From: Tetmemena sp. SeJ-2015
Taxonomy: Eukaryota > Ciliophora > Spirotrichea > Sporadotrichida > Oxytrichidae
Assembly: GCA_027382625.1 (NCBI GenBank)
Contig: JAJKFJ010020788.1
Location: 62,001-126,000, forward strand
Length of the DNA: 64,000 nt
Reading direction: 5' to 3'
Both the position numbers and the translations under genes were made by a program. Each line of letters begins with the position of its first letter. Within the stretch, counting starts at the first letter, position 1. Under the pieces are notes generated by a model. The model ran no database searches. It was not told the origin of the DNA and saw only the letters and a list, made by a program, of their open reading frames with translations. Positions 46,110 through 59,096 of this stretch are shown piece after piece.

Positions 46110-46484
46110 TAAGTTTCTGGTTTTGCTATCTTTCTTCAGATAATTTTAATATCTTTACAATCGCTAATATTTTTTCTCATGAAAATGATTATTTTAAATA
46201 GAAGCTCTTTGTTTAATTTTTTGAGGTTAAATTTGGATTTATTCTTCTAAAATATATGAATACTTGAAAATATATAAATCTATAAATCTTAATAAAAACA
46301 ATATAATGATGTATAATTACCTTAAATGCTAAATAAATAAGCTTCCAAATGATGAATCATAAGTAATTAAAATAGATTGTTTAATACGAAAAAAGAAGTT
46401 TAACATTAATCGATAGTCTTAAATTTAGGGAAGTAAGTTTATGATATACAATTGTTGGTGATCACAAGAACAAAAGTTTGAGAG
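46110..46484. other. AT-rich intergenic region
   Basis: A 375-bp AT-rich gap before the next plus-strand gene; no gene or element recognised. Confidence 0.6.
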
Positions 46485-48175
46485 ATGCAAAGCAGCTAAA
46501 CATAGGCTAGCTTACATTTATAATCTAAACAAAATGGGGTATTCAGATAGCATAATCCACAGTTTTATCCTACCTCTAGTTTACCCTTCGAAGCTGATGA
46601 TACTCTAATTTCTGCTGTTCCTATATCTAAGATGAACCCTCATTAAATTTATCAAGCGACGCATTTAGAACCTTATAACCCTTACGATTAACAAATGCAT
46701 AGTAACCAGAAGATTTATTTACGCTAAGAATCAATTCCTCACTAGGGGGGATAAGTGAATCTCACTCAATGAACATAAGTAGTGCTTATAGATAGTTGGA
46801 CTTCAACCAACAGTACAACCCGGGGAATTTACAATTATAGAGGCCATACAATCAGATTGACCTCGCAGAGCAATTTCTAATTGGGGCCCTAGGATACTCG
46901 TGACAATATGAGAATCGCAGAGGAGTCTGATCAATTTGATTCAACTCGAAACTAAGTCTTTTAAGGAGAAAATCTATACTCAACAAAGAATAGAGATTAA
47001 AGGAGGAAAGAGAAAAGTGGAAATGGTTGAGAGTCCAAAAATAAGGAGATACGAGTCTCAATTGGGATCAAGAATGCAGAAAAGATAAGGCCAGTCCTCA
47101 TGAAAGTTTTTAAGTACGAGGATACTATTGAAAGTTTGATGGAGAGGATAAGGTTAAAATTCAAGGTAATTGATGGAGTAAAGATTCATAGATTACTTCT
47201 TGATTCTGGAGAGGTAATTGATGACATAAGCTTAATCGAGAAAGGGGACAAAATTTTAGTAGAGTTAAGGAAGGACATTAATTACGTTTCAACATCTTCC
47301 ACTTAAAATTTGCAAAACGAAGCTTAGTTTAACAGCGTTAACTAAAAAGAAGCTTCTAGATATCAAGACTTAATGAAGAATTAGCGAGCTTTTTAAAAAT
47401 TCTAGCTTTAGCATGATTTAATTTGTGATTCCTAATCATAAAATGAATCTCAACTACAAATTGGCAACTTATCTCACATATTAGATGCAAGTATTATCGC
47501 TGAGAATAATTAATAGCCAACTAAATTCAATGAAAGATATGCTTATGAACTTAAAAAGGGAGTGCAAAAATAATAAGACCATCAACAAATGGGATAATTT
47601 TCAAGATAAGAGCATTAAGAAAGGCTTGCTAATATTTCGACTGAGGACCAAGAGCAACTGATAGCAGATGAGATTGACTAGAGATCCTAGTAGAGTAATT
47701 TTTAGACAAGTTAGAATTTCGAAGATGATCCTATCTAAATGAATAGCAAGCACTCTTAAAATGGTATTAATACTGCTGCGAATGATTCTCAAGATGAAGG
47801 AAGATAGATTAGCAGTGATGATCACTTCTTTGATAATGGTCTAAGTTTGATTGATGATTCGATATAGCCAGCAAATAAAACTGAGAAAAAAGTAACTCAG
47901 AAGGCAAATTTGAACCCTGGCGTCTCTATAGATTTTCAATACAGTTACCCTCCTTCTAGTTTCTAAAATCCTATGAAGAATATGAGAGAACAAGCCTCAG
48001 ATAAAGAGTTTACAGAAATGGAAAGTACTCGCTCTAGTCCTATTGCAGATTTAAGAGTAAAATGCAAACCCAAAAGGGCTAATTTTAAAGGGGGGGAGAA
48101 GAAAGCAAAATTAATAGCCTGGGGTTTTGATCCTCTTTTCTGTTTTTTTGCCTCAACTTAAAGAAGATGGGACAA
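46485..48175 (+). CDS. Ubiquitin-fold (KHA/doublecortin-like) domain protein, N-terminal part
   Basis: ATG 46485 (MQSSQTQASLHLQSKQNGVF) begins a disordered Gln/Asn-rich region with several frame changes (46760-47100). At 47100-47290 a clear beta-grasp-like domain reads MKVFKYEDTIESLMERIRL, then GVKIHRLLLDSGEVIDDISL and GDKILVELRKD. The pattern 'phosphorylation-dependent length, dG..i.di..i..gd.l.v' resembles KHA/doublecortin-type ubiquitin-like folds. A long acidic Gln/Asp/Ser-rich tail follows to about 48170. A run of seven Gs near 48090 makes the reading frame uncertain; read one way this gene fuses with the FAR1-like region downstream. Confidence 0.55.
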
Positions 48176-48209
48176 GGATGAATCAATAAAATTTCCCACA
48201 AAATCTCTC

Positions 48210-50462
48210 ATCTTCTTTGTTGCATATGAAATCTTTGAACTTAATGGAAAAGCCACAAGTTTAAAAATATGACTAGAATGGTTGCTTAATGAGAGATATT
48301 GAACTGATTTTGAAAAACCAGAGATACGATAATAGAGACATGGTTATAAAGAAAGTAAGAGAGTTTGGTAGAGAAAAGGGGGTTCAAATATTTTAAAAAA
48401 TTCAAACTCATTTAATGAAATTTTAAAAATTTTTTTTTAATTTTAAAAAAACCTGTAAAATAATTTTAGATTTTTTTTGGAAAAGAGGAAGAAAAAGATA
48501 AGGAAAAGAAAGGAAAAATATTCACTTAAAACTCTTTCTAGAAACTAAACTCTATCTTCAAAAGACGATGAACTAAATGTGGAAATTTTGAAATCCTCTG
48601 GTAAATATGCCTAAAATTTTCCTTAATCCTTTTAGAGTCAGGAAGAAGTTCTTTGAGCAGATTAGATCCGCTTAAAACTCAATCTAAGAAATCAGGCTGC
48701 CCTTTTAGAATAAAGTTCACCAAAGCTGAAGGGGAAGATTACTACACTTCTTAAGCATTTAAAATTTAAAAATTTAAAGATATATATTTAATTAAAAATT
48801 TTTCTAAAAGAAATTAAATTTTAGAAAACTCACACCTCAATGAAAACTTTGAAGAGTGACTAGTCTCTCAGTGAGGCTTCTGTTACTTCAAAGAAGCAAA
48901 AGATATCCACTTCTTGCTCTAAATCGATTAAGATCCTGCCAGACGAGTCTTAGGATGCGAAGAGCACAGACAATTCTAGCAGGGTTTCTGAAGCAAGAGT
49001 TCCCTTAATTTAGAGAGAATTGGAACAGCAAGTCAAAGAGGAAAATTTTGCAGAGAAAAATGATTAAGGTCCTCTTGATAAAAGAAGTAAGGAGCAAAAT
49101 ACAAGGGAGTAATTCAATTCTGTCGGATAGAAAAAGGATCATTTAGAGAATGAATATGAAATACTACGTGAGAGCCAAGCAGTCAGAAGGAACTTAGGTA
49201 GATTTAGGCAAAAGTAAATCTTAGATAAGATTGGCTTTAATTCTAATATCTCAACTGCAGCCAATACACTTGCTAATGTGAGTAACTCCCACACTCCTCG
49301 AGAACAAGTTAGATTTAAAAATTAACCTAACTTTTAGAATTCAGCTTTCGATGGAAATTCTGTAAACTATAATCCAGGCCTACACCAAATTTATGGGTAT
49401 TAAGCAACATTAAGCGGAGAAAATTTTACCCTACCTCAAAATTATTTGCAGAATGGGTTTAACTAGAGATAAATTGAGATCTTTAACTAAAGAATAAAAG
49501 ACTCTTATATTCCATTAGAAGATCAAATTATTTCTTGTGGGCAAGATTTAAGCGAGTGTTGAGAAGTCTTTGGCTAGATTGATCAAAGCAAATCTACTAT
49601 CTATAACTCTGAGAGTTTGCATAAAGATGGGGGTCTCTGATTTTAAGAAGGGTAGTATTTTCCCTGCGAGAACTATGGTCTCCTAAAGACAAGCTTTGCC
49701 TACTTTCACCCTAATCAAAATAATCTTGATAATTCAGGCACAGATCAATCTTCTTATTAGTTGAATCCTTAAGATAGTGTTGCTGCCTTACCCCAAAAAC
49801 AGAAAATTAAAGGAGGCAAAAGAAAGGATGGTTAAAAGCAAACCAAATGTAAGGTATCAAATGAGCAGAAAGAGATGAAGAGGAGAGTGAGAGAGGAAAA
49901 GAAAAAGGCCAAGTCAATTCAGAAACTCAAAAAGTAGAATCAGACTCAGCAAAAATCAGATCAACCTATTAATGCCTAAAATCCAGCTAATTGGCACCTG
50001 GATGGACAAATATAAGCAACAGATAATTAAATAGGCAATATCAGAACTTCTAAGCGACTCCGAAAAGGCTAGCATGATCTTAACTAGGATCTTATTGCTT
50101 ATGAAAACGAAGAGAGTGAGATATTTGAAGATGAGTAGTTTATAACTAGTGAAGAAGAAGATGATCTTCTTCTATTTGGGGATGAGGAACTAAGCGATGA
50201 TCCTTTTAGAGATGTAAAATAAAAGAAAGGAAAGAGTGATATGTAACGAAAGCAAAAACGATAAAGAAATTAAGCAGCAAGTGATTTCTCAGTTAATCAA
50301 ATATATAAAAATGAGGCTTTTAATGGAATCTTATTAAACACAGGAGAGAGATTAGATATCAATACCGATAACGATATAATCTTCAGTTCTCATAGTGGTG
50401 GGGCTGGACTTAATGATGATGAAATTAATGATACAAGCATAGATGCCGCATTCAAGCTGTGA
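48210..50462 (+). CDS. FAR1-type DNA-binding-like protein, Gln-rich
   Basis: From MNQQNFPQNLSSSLLHMKSL (about 48180) the frame reaches YDNRDMVIKKVREFGREKGV, matching the start of a FAR1 (far-red-impaired/MULE-derived) DNA-binding domain, and then, across AT-rich breaks (48400-48600), SKKSGCPFRIKFTKAEGEDY with the FAR1 zinc-binding Cys. The rest is a long polar region (RELEQQVKEENFAEKNDQ; GGKRKDGQKQTKCKVSNEQK; acidic ESEIFEDEQFITSEEEDD) ending at TGA 50460-50462. FAR1 domains derive from Mutator transposases and often act as transcription factors; that role here is inference. It may be one gene with the preceding segment. Confidence 0.5.
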
Positions 50463-50730
50463 ATTTATAGAAATATTAAAGATTTTGTAATTTAATAAAA
50501 TGCAAAATTAATTTCTAAGAAGCTATATCAATCTGTTTTGAAATTTTTAGAAATGATATTAAATTTAAATTCTATCTCATGGTGTTCTCTATTTCTCTCA
50601 GATTTTCTCAAAATTTTCAATTCATAATTTACTCAATCTGGACTAAACTTTTTCACCAGACCTAGGCTGATTCCCTTGAGCCTAGGAGTTGTAAGCTGAA
50701 GCGAGAGAAAACTTTTGGGGTATCGATTAA
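50463..50730. other. Convergent intergenic gap
   Basis: A 268-bp AT-rich gap between the FAR1-like gene (+) and the formin tail (-). It holds an imperfect inverted sequence, CCTAGGCTGA ... GAGCCTAGG, at about 50662-50689. Confidence 0.45.
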
Positions 50731-53700
50731 TCATAATTGAGAATATTTTTTACCTTATATGTAGTTTATAGATTAGTTTGAAGAAATACCAAAGTTGAGG
50801 TTCTTCGTCTAACCAATGGAGCTGTGAGAGGGAGCCTTGGCTGAAAGTCCTGGAGTCTGCCTTGAATTGTGGATCTAGCTATTGAAATAAGTTTGCAGTT
50901 GCTTCTCCGTGCCCACCGATGGAGTTTCTGCTCTTGAGGGTATGAATTGAGAGGCACCGTTGCCCTATCCTCCTTTCATCTCCTCATAGTAGTACTCAAG
51001 ATTTTGAAGATTGAAGTTTTCTCTGTTCAACATCCCACCTACTCCTATAGCTGCACCTTGACCACCCACTTTCTTCTAAGCTGCAGTTTTCAAAAAGGAA
51101 GGCTTATCAGACTGCTAGGTTGAGGAGATGGTGGCCTTGCTCTTTCCTTACTTTCCATCAAGCAAAAGCTGCTGCTTATTTCTAGATTAGCCACTCTCAT
51201 TCCACGCAATTTTGATCTTGGTGTTAATCACGCTGTCAAGCCTCTCTCCTTCAATTTAAGACTCCACCACACTATCTTGAATTAGTTCAGAGTTTGAGCA
51301 AGAGCCTTTCTCCGCAATACTGCAAAGACTATTCTCACTAGCTGAACACTCAGTATCTTCTCAGACTTTTATGACTAGGGGAGGGAACTCTGCTCCTTTT
51401 GTCTCAAATAAAAGTCTTATACTTTATAAAATTTTAAATAGACATAAAAGTTTAAAAGATTCAAGTTGACTGTACTTGGAGAGCTTTCAAACTTCGTCCT
51501 TAGTTTCCAGGACTCCCTTTGAGATAAGCCTTGCTCGCATCTTTGAAGAGTTGCTTTCCAGTTGCAGTCTTCTTCTAAACTCGAGGTGCAATACTTTGCT
51601 TTCCAGTACTACTATTCAAGGCCTCCTCGAGTTTGGCTCCTGATGAGGTGAGCTTGGGAAATTCACTCTCTCTTGGACTTTGATTCCCTTTGATCTTATT
51701 GGGTTAAGAAGGAAGTGCCTTCATTATCTTGTTCTGATTGATGGCTGGGCTTCTCTTCGCCTCAACTACTGCTGTAGCAATAACTCCAGATTTCACTCGC
51801 TTGTGGTCCACTTTTTATCTGGCAGTTGCTTAAGGCTCTCCTTGAGAAAGGTTAATCTTTAAGCTCTATATAGTAACATCACTTATAGAATTAATAGTCT
51901 TTGAAGTATGAGATTTCTTCTCTGGAGTCTGCTTGACTTCTCTTTGTTGCGTGGCAGATGCTGCTTGTGGAATCCTGCTAGCTATCTTCTTCAAACTCAT
52001 TCTCTTTCTATTTAGGATTTTCTCAAATACTTTCTGATGCTTGACTTGAAACTCATAGATAACTAGCAACATGGAATCAATTGCACCTGCTTTGTCCTTG
52101 AGAACAAAGAAATCAGAGAACTCCTGCTTAGACTGATCAAATTTCAAAAGAGCCTCTGTGATTGAAGGAAGTGCACTCTGCTCATAAAAGATATTGTACT
52201 GAGTGAGAGTATGCATAAACTCGTGATCAGTCTGGTCCCATGTGGCCAAGTGATTGGCTAGGAACTTGTGGATGCAAGAATCTGTGAATGCTTCTGATCA
52301 ACTACTTGGATACTATCTCTCATCGCAGCTCTCAATTGCTTGAGTTCAAGCTCATTGAAAACCTCAAAAGAGAACTAGGAGGACTCACTTTGAGTGCAGT
52401 CAATTAACTTCTTGCAAATCAGATCATAGAGAGTCTTGCTGCTATTCTTTGTGGACTTCACCTCAAAAACTTTGTTCAGTTCTAGCAAATCGAAACGCAA
52501 TTTATTAAATGATGAAGATTTAAAAAGATCTAATAATTTTGAAGAAGAGTCTTGACATGGAGGAGTAGCCTGATCAGAAGTGATAATATAGAAAACAAAT
52601 AGACTATATAAAATGGAGAAAATTTATGATGTAGAATTGTGAAAGAATAATCTACAAAACTTTGATGACGAAGATGAGGATAGGGTTGGCTCTGAGCATG
52701 TCAAGGACAGACACCCAGTTTTCAATAGACTAAAACAAAACATTATAACCTGAAAATTATAATTTAATCTTACCATCATGAAGTCATTAGTTTCATCTTG
52801 GAATTTTGAAAGCTCTAAAAGAATAGACGCCTTCAACTCAAGTCTTGGAATTTAACAAACTCGAATAATGAACGACTCAATCTGTCCAAACTTGACTCCT
52901 TTAAATTAAAAAATATTGGAGACTCCGCTGTCAATTTGTTAAACATAAAATTTTATTTATATCAATAGCATCTGAGAAGTCATTGAATCCTATGAGGTAG
53001 ATTAAAAAGATAGAATATTCTCTTACCCTCTGAAAATACAACATCTCTCAACCTTTGAATCTCAGCCTAGCTTGGGATAACTTTATGCTTTAAAAATATT
53101 ATAGACTGATTTTATATTTGACTTTTGAAAACATCTCAAGCTTCTCGGTTTGAATCTCCTCAATCCTACCTCTCACAATCAAACTCAAGAATTTCTCATC
53201 ATTGAATTTAAATTTCATCAATGCAGTTTCTAAATGGAAGATTATTTCATTAAAAGAAAAAGCTTACAAATCGAAATGGATCTCTGATAGTCAAAGATGT
53301 TGTCTATGACTTTTATCTTCCTCTTCTCTTGCGTCTCACTTTAGAGGGAACTGCTGGCTTTTGTAATGGCCTGCTTCTTTTAGAAGTTGGAGTTGATGCG
53401 CTCAGATAAGTCCAGCAAGAAATCCTGATCAAACTTTACGCAATCAAATTTGAACACTGAAAAGTCTTTCGAAGTTGCTAGGGTGCTCTCTTCAACAAAT
53501 TAAAATCATTCAAAATTTTATTTAAAAAGTAAATGAGGGTTAGATGGGAAGCTTCACCAGAGTAGCTGAAGGATTAAGCGAGACTATAGGGGGTCTTTCT
53601 GAGGAAAAATTAAGTCATAGACTTCAACAAATCTGTAGCAGGCATAGGAGGAGGTGGAACTACTGATTTACGTACAGTATCGTTCCTCTACTCAGAAAGA

Positions 53701-55346
53701 ATTTAGTGTGTGGATAAAAAAGCCAATAAATAGGTTTATAAAATTGGAGTTTTAATCCTATGATCCAACAGCATTTCTATTTCGAGAAATAAACTATAAA
53801 ATATATTCTTACTTATTAATCTCCTCTTAAAGCTTTTCTGTTCTCAGAAAAAGAGGCCAGATTCTCTTTGATTTCGTTGAAAGGTGCCAAGGTCTGGACC
53901 TTCAAATTTTCAAGGCTACTTTTCGACAGACTCTCGGAGGACTGTCGCTTTAGAATACTTTAAAGCCAAAAATTTGAAAATTAATTTTTTTTGGATTTAT
54001 TTAAAAATTCCAACCCCAAATTTCTAAATTTTTTTCCCCAAATTTCTCTCAGAAGAGCGACTCTTGTTGCCTTCATTACTTAAGGAACCTTTTTGGCTTG
54101 AAGACTTTTTCTTATCAGAAAGAGAGTTTAAGAGATTTCGAAAATTTTAAAGTCAAAAAATTTTTAAGAGCTGCTTTTTTTAAATTGCTGAAGTTAACCA
54201 ATTTTTAAAATTTCCATAAATTTATTCTTTTGCTGAGGGCTTTTTAACTAGAAATTTGAAGCCCAAAAACCCTTAAAAGGAAAATTGGCGGTTAACCCTT
54301 TCCATTTCTTTTTTCCCGAAAAAATGTCTCCACCCTTGGGGGATGAGTTTTTGGAAAATTTTTGGAAAATTTCTTTCCCCCGCAAGTAAGGGTTCGGGTT
54401 TTCCAAAAAATAGATGGAAAAAAAGGAAGGGCCCCCGATTTTGGTGAAAAAAATTTTAGACCTAGAGAGAAGATCCCTCCCGTTTTTCCCTTTTTCGTGG
54501 GGTTCCCCTTTCCCAAAATTGCCAAAACCCCTCCCTCTGGTGAAAACCCTTTTAGGAAATTTTAAAATTTTATTTTTCCCCCTTTTTAATTTTCTCTGTT
54601 CAGGAAAAACTCTTAAACTCCCTTTTAAAAACTTGTCAAATCCAATCTGCTGAAACAGGGGTTTTTAGGTTGGCTTTTTTGAAGCTTACCCTTTTTTTAA
54701 AGAGAAATTTTCATTTTCAAAAGCTGCCCAGTGAAAATCGTGCTCACCACTTCTGACTTGCTCTTCTGCAACACTAAGGAGATGATTGCCGTTGTTGGAG
54801 GTTTGTGTTGAATTTAAAAAACTTTAAACTGATTTAAAACTCTGAAAGAAGGGGGTAAATTTGGGTTTTCCCAGTCCCAATTTTCGGGAGAACTTTTAGG
54901 TTTTTTAAAAAAGGAAAAAATCTGGGAAAAAAATAAAGGGGAATTTTTTTAAAAAAAGTACCAGCTTCCCCAGTGCTGAAAATGTTCTGGTTAGGAACTC
55001 CGCCCGAGAACAAGGGGGTTGAATTGGAAAACCCTGAAAAGGCTTTGTCCCTTGGGAAATAAAGGGGCCTTTTTTAGGGGCCGGTACCTGTTTCGGGGGT
55101 CTTCATCTCCCCTTTTTAGTTTTAAATTAAGTTTTTCCCCCTATTAAAGGGTTTAAATAAAATAAAAATAGAAATTTTTAAAATAAATATGGGAAAGGGT
55201 TTAAGTTTTGGCTGATTGTTTGGGTTTTATTTTAAATTTTAAAGGGTTGATTCAGTGAAGTTGATCTTTTAAATTCTCTCATCAAGTATTTGAGTTTCGA
55301 GGTCGGATGCTCTCTGGCTAACAGAATAATCAGATTGATTCATCAT
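50731..55346 (-). CDS. Formin (FH2 domain) actin-assembly protein
   Basis: Formins nucleate and elongate unbranched actin filaments. From ATG 55344-55346 (MMNQSDYSVSQRASDLETQI) an N-terminal region is followed by the FH2 domain between about 53450 and 51990. Its pieces are KRKIKVIDNIFDYQRSISI, ALMKFKFNDEKFLSLIVRG, LRDVVFSEGKR, LLELNKVFEVKSTKNSSKT, TLYDLICKKLIDC and FEVFNELELKQLRAAMRD, in the FH2 order. A helical stretch (WDQTDHEFMHTLTQYNIFYE) and a Ser/Gln/Lys-rich C-terminus run to TGA 50731-50733. Many AT-rich breaks between 52500 and 53950 are unresolved IESs or introns. The stretch 54180-55250 inside the gene is of doubtful sequence quality. A proline-rich FH1 was not found. Confidence 0.7.
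54180..55250. other. Anomalous homopolymer-rich stretch, probably poor-quality sequence
   Basis: The stretch consists largely of runs of three to seven identical bases (for example GGGAAAAAAATAAAGGGG and CCCCCTTTTTAATTTTC), quite unlike anything else in the window. A short island, 54720-54810, still reads as normal minus-strand coding (NNGNHLLSVAEEQVRSGEHD). This pattern is typical of inflated base runs in low-quality read ends. Reading frames reported here should not be trusted. Confidence 0.7.
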
Positions 55347-55641
55347 CTCAAATTAAATTAATAAATACAAAGATTGATTCGCTTTTAAAATTTTCTTAAA
55401 ATATTTGCTTTTAGAGGGAAATTGATGAAATTTCAAATTTTGGGGGTTTTCAAAAGATTGTTCAAATTTATAATTAATTTAGCTAAATTTATTTCATTAG
55501 TTAACTTACCGTCCCAGTTATTTTAACTTGAAACCAACCATCTTGAAAGCAAAACTTTGAGTTTCCAATTTGAACAAAATAAATCAGAACCCGATTGACA
55601 TCAGACACTTAAACTAGAACATATAGAGCTATTCTTCAAGA
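55347..55641. promoter_or_regulatory. Divergent intergenic region, formin / CAF1
   Basis: A 295-bp AT-rich spacer between two divergent start codons. It presumably includes both promoters; no element is identified. Confidence 0.35.
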
Positions 55642-58600
55642 ATGAACCAAGATCCAAATCATTTCCTGAATCAATACCTTGATCCTAATCTTCTCAATCA
55701 AAACCAAAAATTTGAGGCTGGCCAAAGATAGATGAGCGCTAACTAAACTAATCCTAACTTGCATAGATAGGTTTTGAAATTTATACTAAAATCAACAAGA
55801 CGAATCTAAAATGATCACTGTCCGTTTAACTACACCTGGATATTTTGATAAAATCCATCAAGAGGACTCTCCAACCTAAAATTAGTTGAATCAATTTGCT
55901 GCTCAAAATTGAGTTTCAAGCTCAACAATTTCAAAAGCAGAATCCTTCTCTTGTCTTGAAGATATAAATGCCTTGAGTAGACTTGAGAATTCTTCAATGT
56001 CACCACCTAGTTAGTCTAGTAGCACTTCAGGGAACTCTTCTTCGATCCGAGATGTATGGATTCACAACTTTTTTGATGAGCTAACTATACTCTCTAACTA
56101 CATCGACTCAACTTACACAGTTGTAGCTTTTGTAAGTTGATCTTAGTCTAATTTATTTTTTTAGGACACTGAATTCCCAGGGTTCTTAATGGACAAGACC
56201 TTAAACTACAAAGGAAATATTTACAACAAGCCCTACTACAAGTGGGTCAAAGAGAATATTGACTCTACAAAACTAATTCAGCTTGGCATCAGCATTTCTA
56301 ACATTAATGGAGTCTCACCACAACCAATTTCAACTTGGTAGTTCAACTTCAAATTTGATATCAGGTAAGAATTATTCCTTATATTTACTTTCTTTTTAGT
56401 CAAGATCACTATAACGTTGACTCGATGATTATGCTAGAAAAGGCTGGTTTGAACTTTGCTGATCATGAACGGTATGGTATTCCTCACGAAACCTTTGCCG
56501 AGTATGCGTTTGGGTCTGGTCTCCTTTTGAATCCGGCATTGAAGTGGGTTGCTTTTAATTCTTCTTTTGACTTTGGTTATTTGTTGAGAATGTTTACTTA
56601 AGCTCCTCTGCCAGATGATGAAGATGAGTTTCTTTCTGAGATCGCTCTTTACTTTCCTACTTTCTATGAAGTTAAATATTTGAGATGCGATGCTAAGGAC
56701 CTCAATTCTGAGATAAGAGAGGAGTAAATTGTGAGGGAGGGTTGTGCACATTAAGCTGGCAGTGATAGCCTTGTTACTTTGTAGCTCTTCCACAAAACTG
56801 TGAAGGATCCATTCTACATTCATCTGGATCTCGTAAGGAATTGCAGCAACATAATTTTCAGGCTTGGGGGAGGGTTTAAAAAGTTTAACCATCAGGAAGA
56901 GATGGAAATGCATTTTTATGAGAGTCACAAGAGACTTTAGTAGGAGGAAATGGCGAAATAAAGAGCCAATTTACCTATTAGAAAAAGTGAACCTAGCAGA
57001 CAATCAAGATTTTAGGAGGATTGCGGCTACATTGGCGATCAAGAGTTCTTTTAGGCTTGGGGGAGGGTTTAAAAAGTTTAACCATCAGGAAGAGATGGAA
57101 ATGCATTTTTATGAGAGTCACAAGAGACTTTAGTAGGAGGAAATGGCGAAATAAAGAGCCAATTTACCTATTAGAAAAAGTGAACCTACAGACAATCAAG
57201 ATTTTAGGAGGATTGCGGCTACATTGGCGACAAGAGTCTTTTAATAAATGAGACAATAGCAATAGTAACAAGAGCCTGACTTTAATTAGCACAAGCTTAA
57301 ATTAATAACAATCCCCACAATTTTCAGAAGGCTCACTCTGCTTCTGAAACCGATTTCACTTATCCAATTCTAACCAGCCTTAATGTTGAGGCACCGGCAT
57401 TCAAATCTAAGCATGGCGATTTGGCAATGAGGTTGGCAAAGGCATATGCATTAAGTTAAGAGAATCATCCTTTGAATTTAAGGAACAGAGAGTTAGAGGA
57501 TCCTTTTTTAAAGCAGTCGAATAGTGATTCTCATACCTCAAGTTAGCCCAATGAAAAACCTTAACCTTTGACAATCTAGAAAAAGCATGAAATCTAGCAC
57601 TAAAGGAGTGAAGTTCAAGAATCTCAACCTCAACCTTCGTTGCCTGTGCCAACTTTCACTCTACTTCCTCTCACTTTAAACCCTCACAATCAAACTCTGA
57701 AGGAAAGAGACTAAAGCCTGGCTGAGATTGATGAAAGTAGAAAGAGTCACTAATAACATGAAATGCCTTCCTCGATAATTGAGCAGCCTTAATATAATGA
57801 CTCAGTTGTTCAGGGGCCTTCTCCTTGCTTTAATTCTATTCCTCCTCCTACTTCTTAAATCTAGAGCTAAAACAACATTATGGAACAGCAAAATCAAATG
57901 CTTTAAAGGCCTGAATCTGAGCCATAGTGCAATTAATAAGTACCAAGTGTTTAGAAGTATAAGTTCCCTCCAAACTTTCCTCCAAAATCTACCTAGCCTC
58001 CCTCTCCTTATCAGCAAAACTCTGGAATGAGCTATTCTTAGACTCAAAAGTAGAAGAAATACCCTAAATAGCCAGGCATGAGTAATAATTACCCACAAAA
58101 TCAAAGACCTCACGTGAATCAAAATATGAAGACGCTTCCTTAAGAGAATTTCAATGGGTACCCTCATCCTCAGAACAATCAGTAGAGCTATCATGTGAAC
58201 AACTACTATCTTCCTTAGTCTTACCCGCAGTAAAACTATCAAAGTCCTCGCATGAACTAGCCTTTCCTGACTCTGGGTTCACAAGGCATCTAAGCTGCAT
58301 ATCCTCTTTAGCTTCAGCTTTAAGCTGAAAGTCTAGCTTAAATGCAGCACATACCTTCACATATGAGATATTAACAGCAGCAGCAACCGCCTCCACAACC
58401 TTTTGTTAACTAAATTCCTCCTCCTCATATGTAACAGCAGCAGCAACATCAACAATAAATGTTTGACCCTCAGATGTGTTTGAATCCTCAGCCATATTTC
58501 CAAGGATAAAATCCTAGACAGGGAGGACCTGAGCCTCATATGAACTTTTTGCAAGGCGGCCCTCCTCATCCTCCTGAGATTTTATATCTCCAAAACTTTA

Positions 58601-58656
58601 TGCAGCAGATTTAAGGTCCTCGCTATCCTCCACAGCAATTCTACCCTAATATTTGA
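55642..58656 (+). CDS. CNOT7: CAF1/POP2 (CNOT7-type) mRNA deadenylase with long Gln/Pro-rich tail
   Basis: This DEDD nuclease of the CCR4-NOT complex shortens poly(A) tails. After a polar N-terminus from ATG 55642 come IRDVWIHNFFDELTILSNYI, VVAFDTEFPGFLMDKTLNY (first Asp and Glu), KLIQLGISISN, STWQFNFKFD, VAFNSSFDFGYLLRMFTQAP (Asp) and CAHQAGSDSLVTLQLF (His and Asp), so the catalytic DEDDH set is present. Two GT-AG introns are evident (about 56132-56163 and 56368-56400). Beyond about 56850 a roughly 500-codon tail rich in Gln, Pro and Asn (QQQQQPPQPFVNQIPPPHMQ) extends to TGA 58654-58656, much longer than the usual 280-residue enzyme. An imperfect tandem duplication lies at the start of the tail, and an in-frame TGA at 55910-55912 precedes the domain. 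Confidence 0.88.
56860..57243 (+). repeat. Imperfect tandem duplication, period about 193 bp
   Basis: Two adjacent copies, 56860-57052 and 57053-57243, are nearly identical. The second lacks a few bases (ACCTACAGAC for ACCTAGCAGAC; GGCGACAAGAGTC for GGCGATCAAGAGTTC), which shifts its frame. Both encode LGGGFKKFNHQEEMEMHFY in the CAF1 gene. Confidence 0.9.
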
Positions 58657-59096
58657 AATAGATCTTCTTTCTTTGCGCGAGAAGCAACATATGTTTCTCT
58701 AAAACTTACTATTCAACTTAGCAAGAAAGTTTATTGGTTTTTATAATTAATTTCTTAAAATATTTTACCAAATAATTCTAAATAAGAAAAAGTAAGAAAT
58801 CTAAAAATAGATGAACACGTACTAAAGTTCTCAAAATTTATAGTGGAATAATTGAATGATGTCATTTAATTTATCTCATTCTATTTTAGAGTAATTTTTT
58901 AAAGTCTTGGTTGGGACCTTTACTCTCCAAATTAAATTATGAAGACTTAAATAAAAAATATAGCCCTGGTTCTCGTCTAAAGGATTTCTCCCAAAGAGTG
59001 TGAATGACAAATATTTCGCGTTCTAATCCTAGAAAAGGGTTATCTTTTACAGCTATAATTAAAAAAAAATTGAATAAAAGCTATAAGGATCTCTCA
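58657..59096. other. AT-rich intergenic region
   Basis: A 440-bp stretch after the CAF1 stop; no supported gene. Confidence 0.5.

Noticed and set aside
54180..55250. Telomere-like or transposon terminal repeats (G4T4-type words)
   Set aside because: Words such as GGGGTTTT occur but not as regular repeats; the whole stretch is irregular homopolymer runs.
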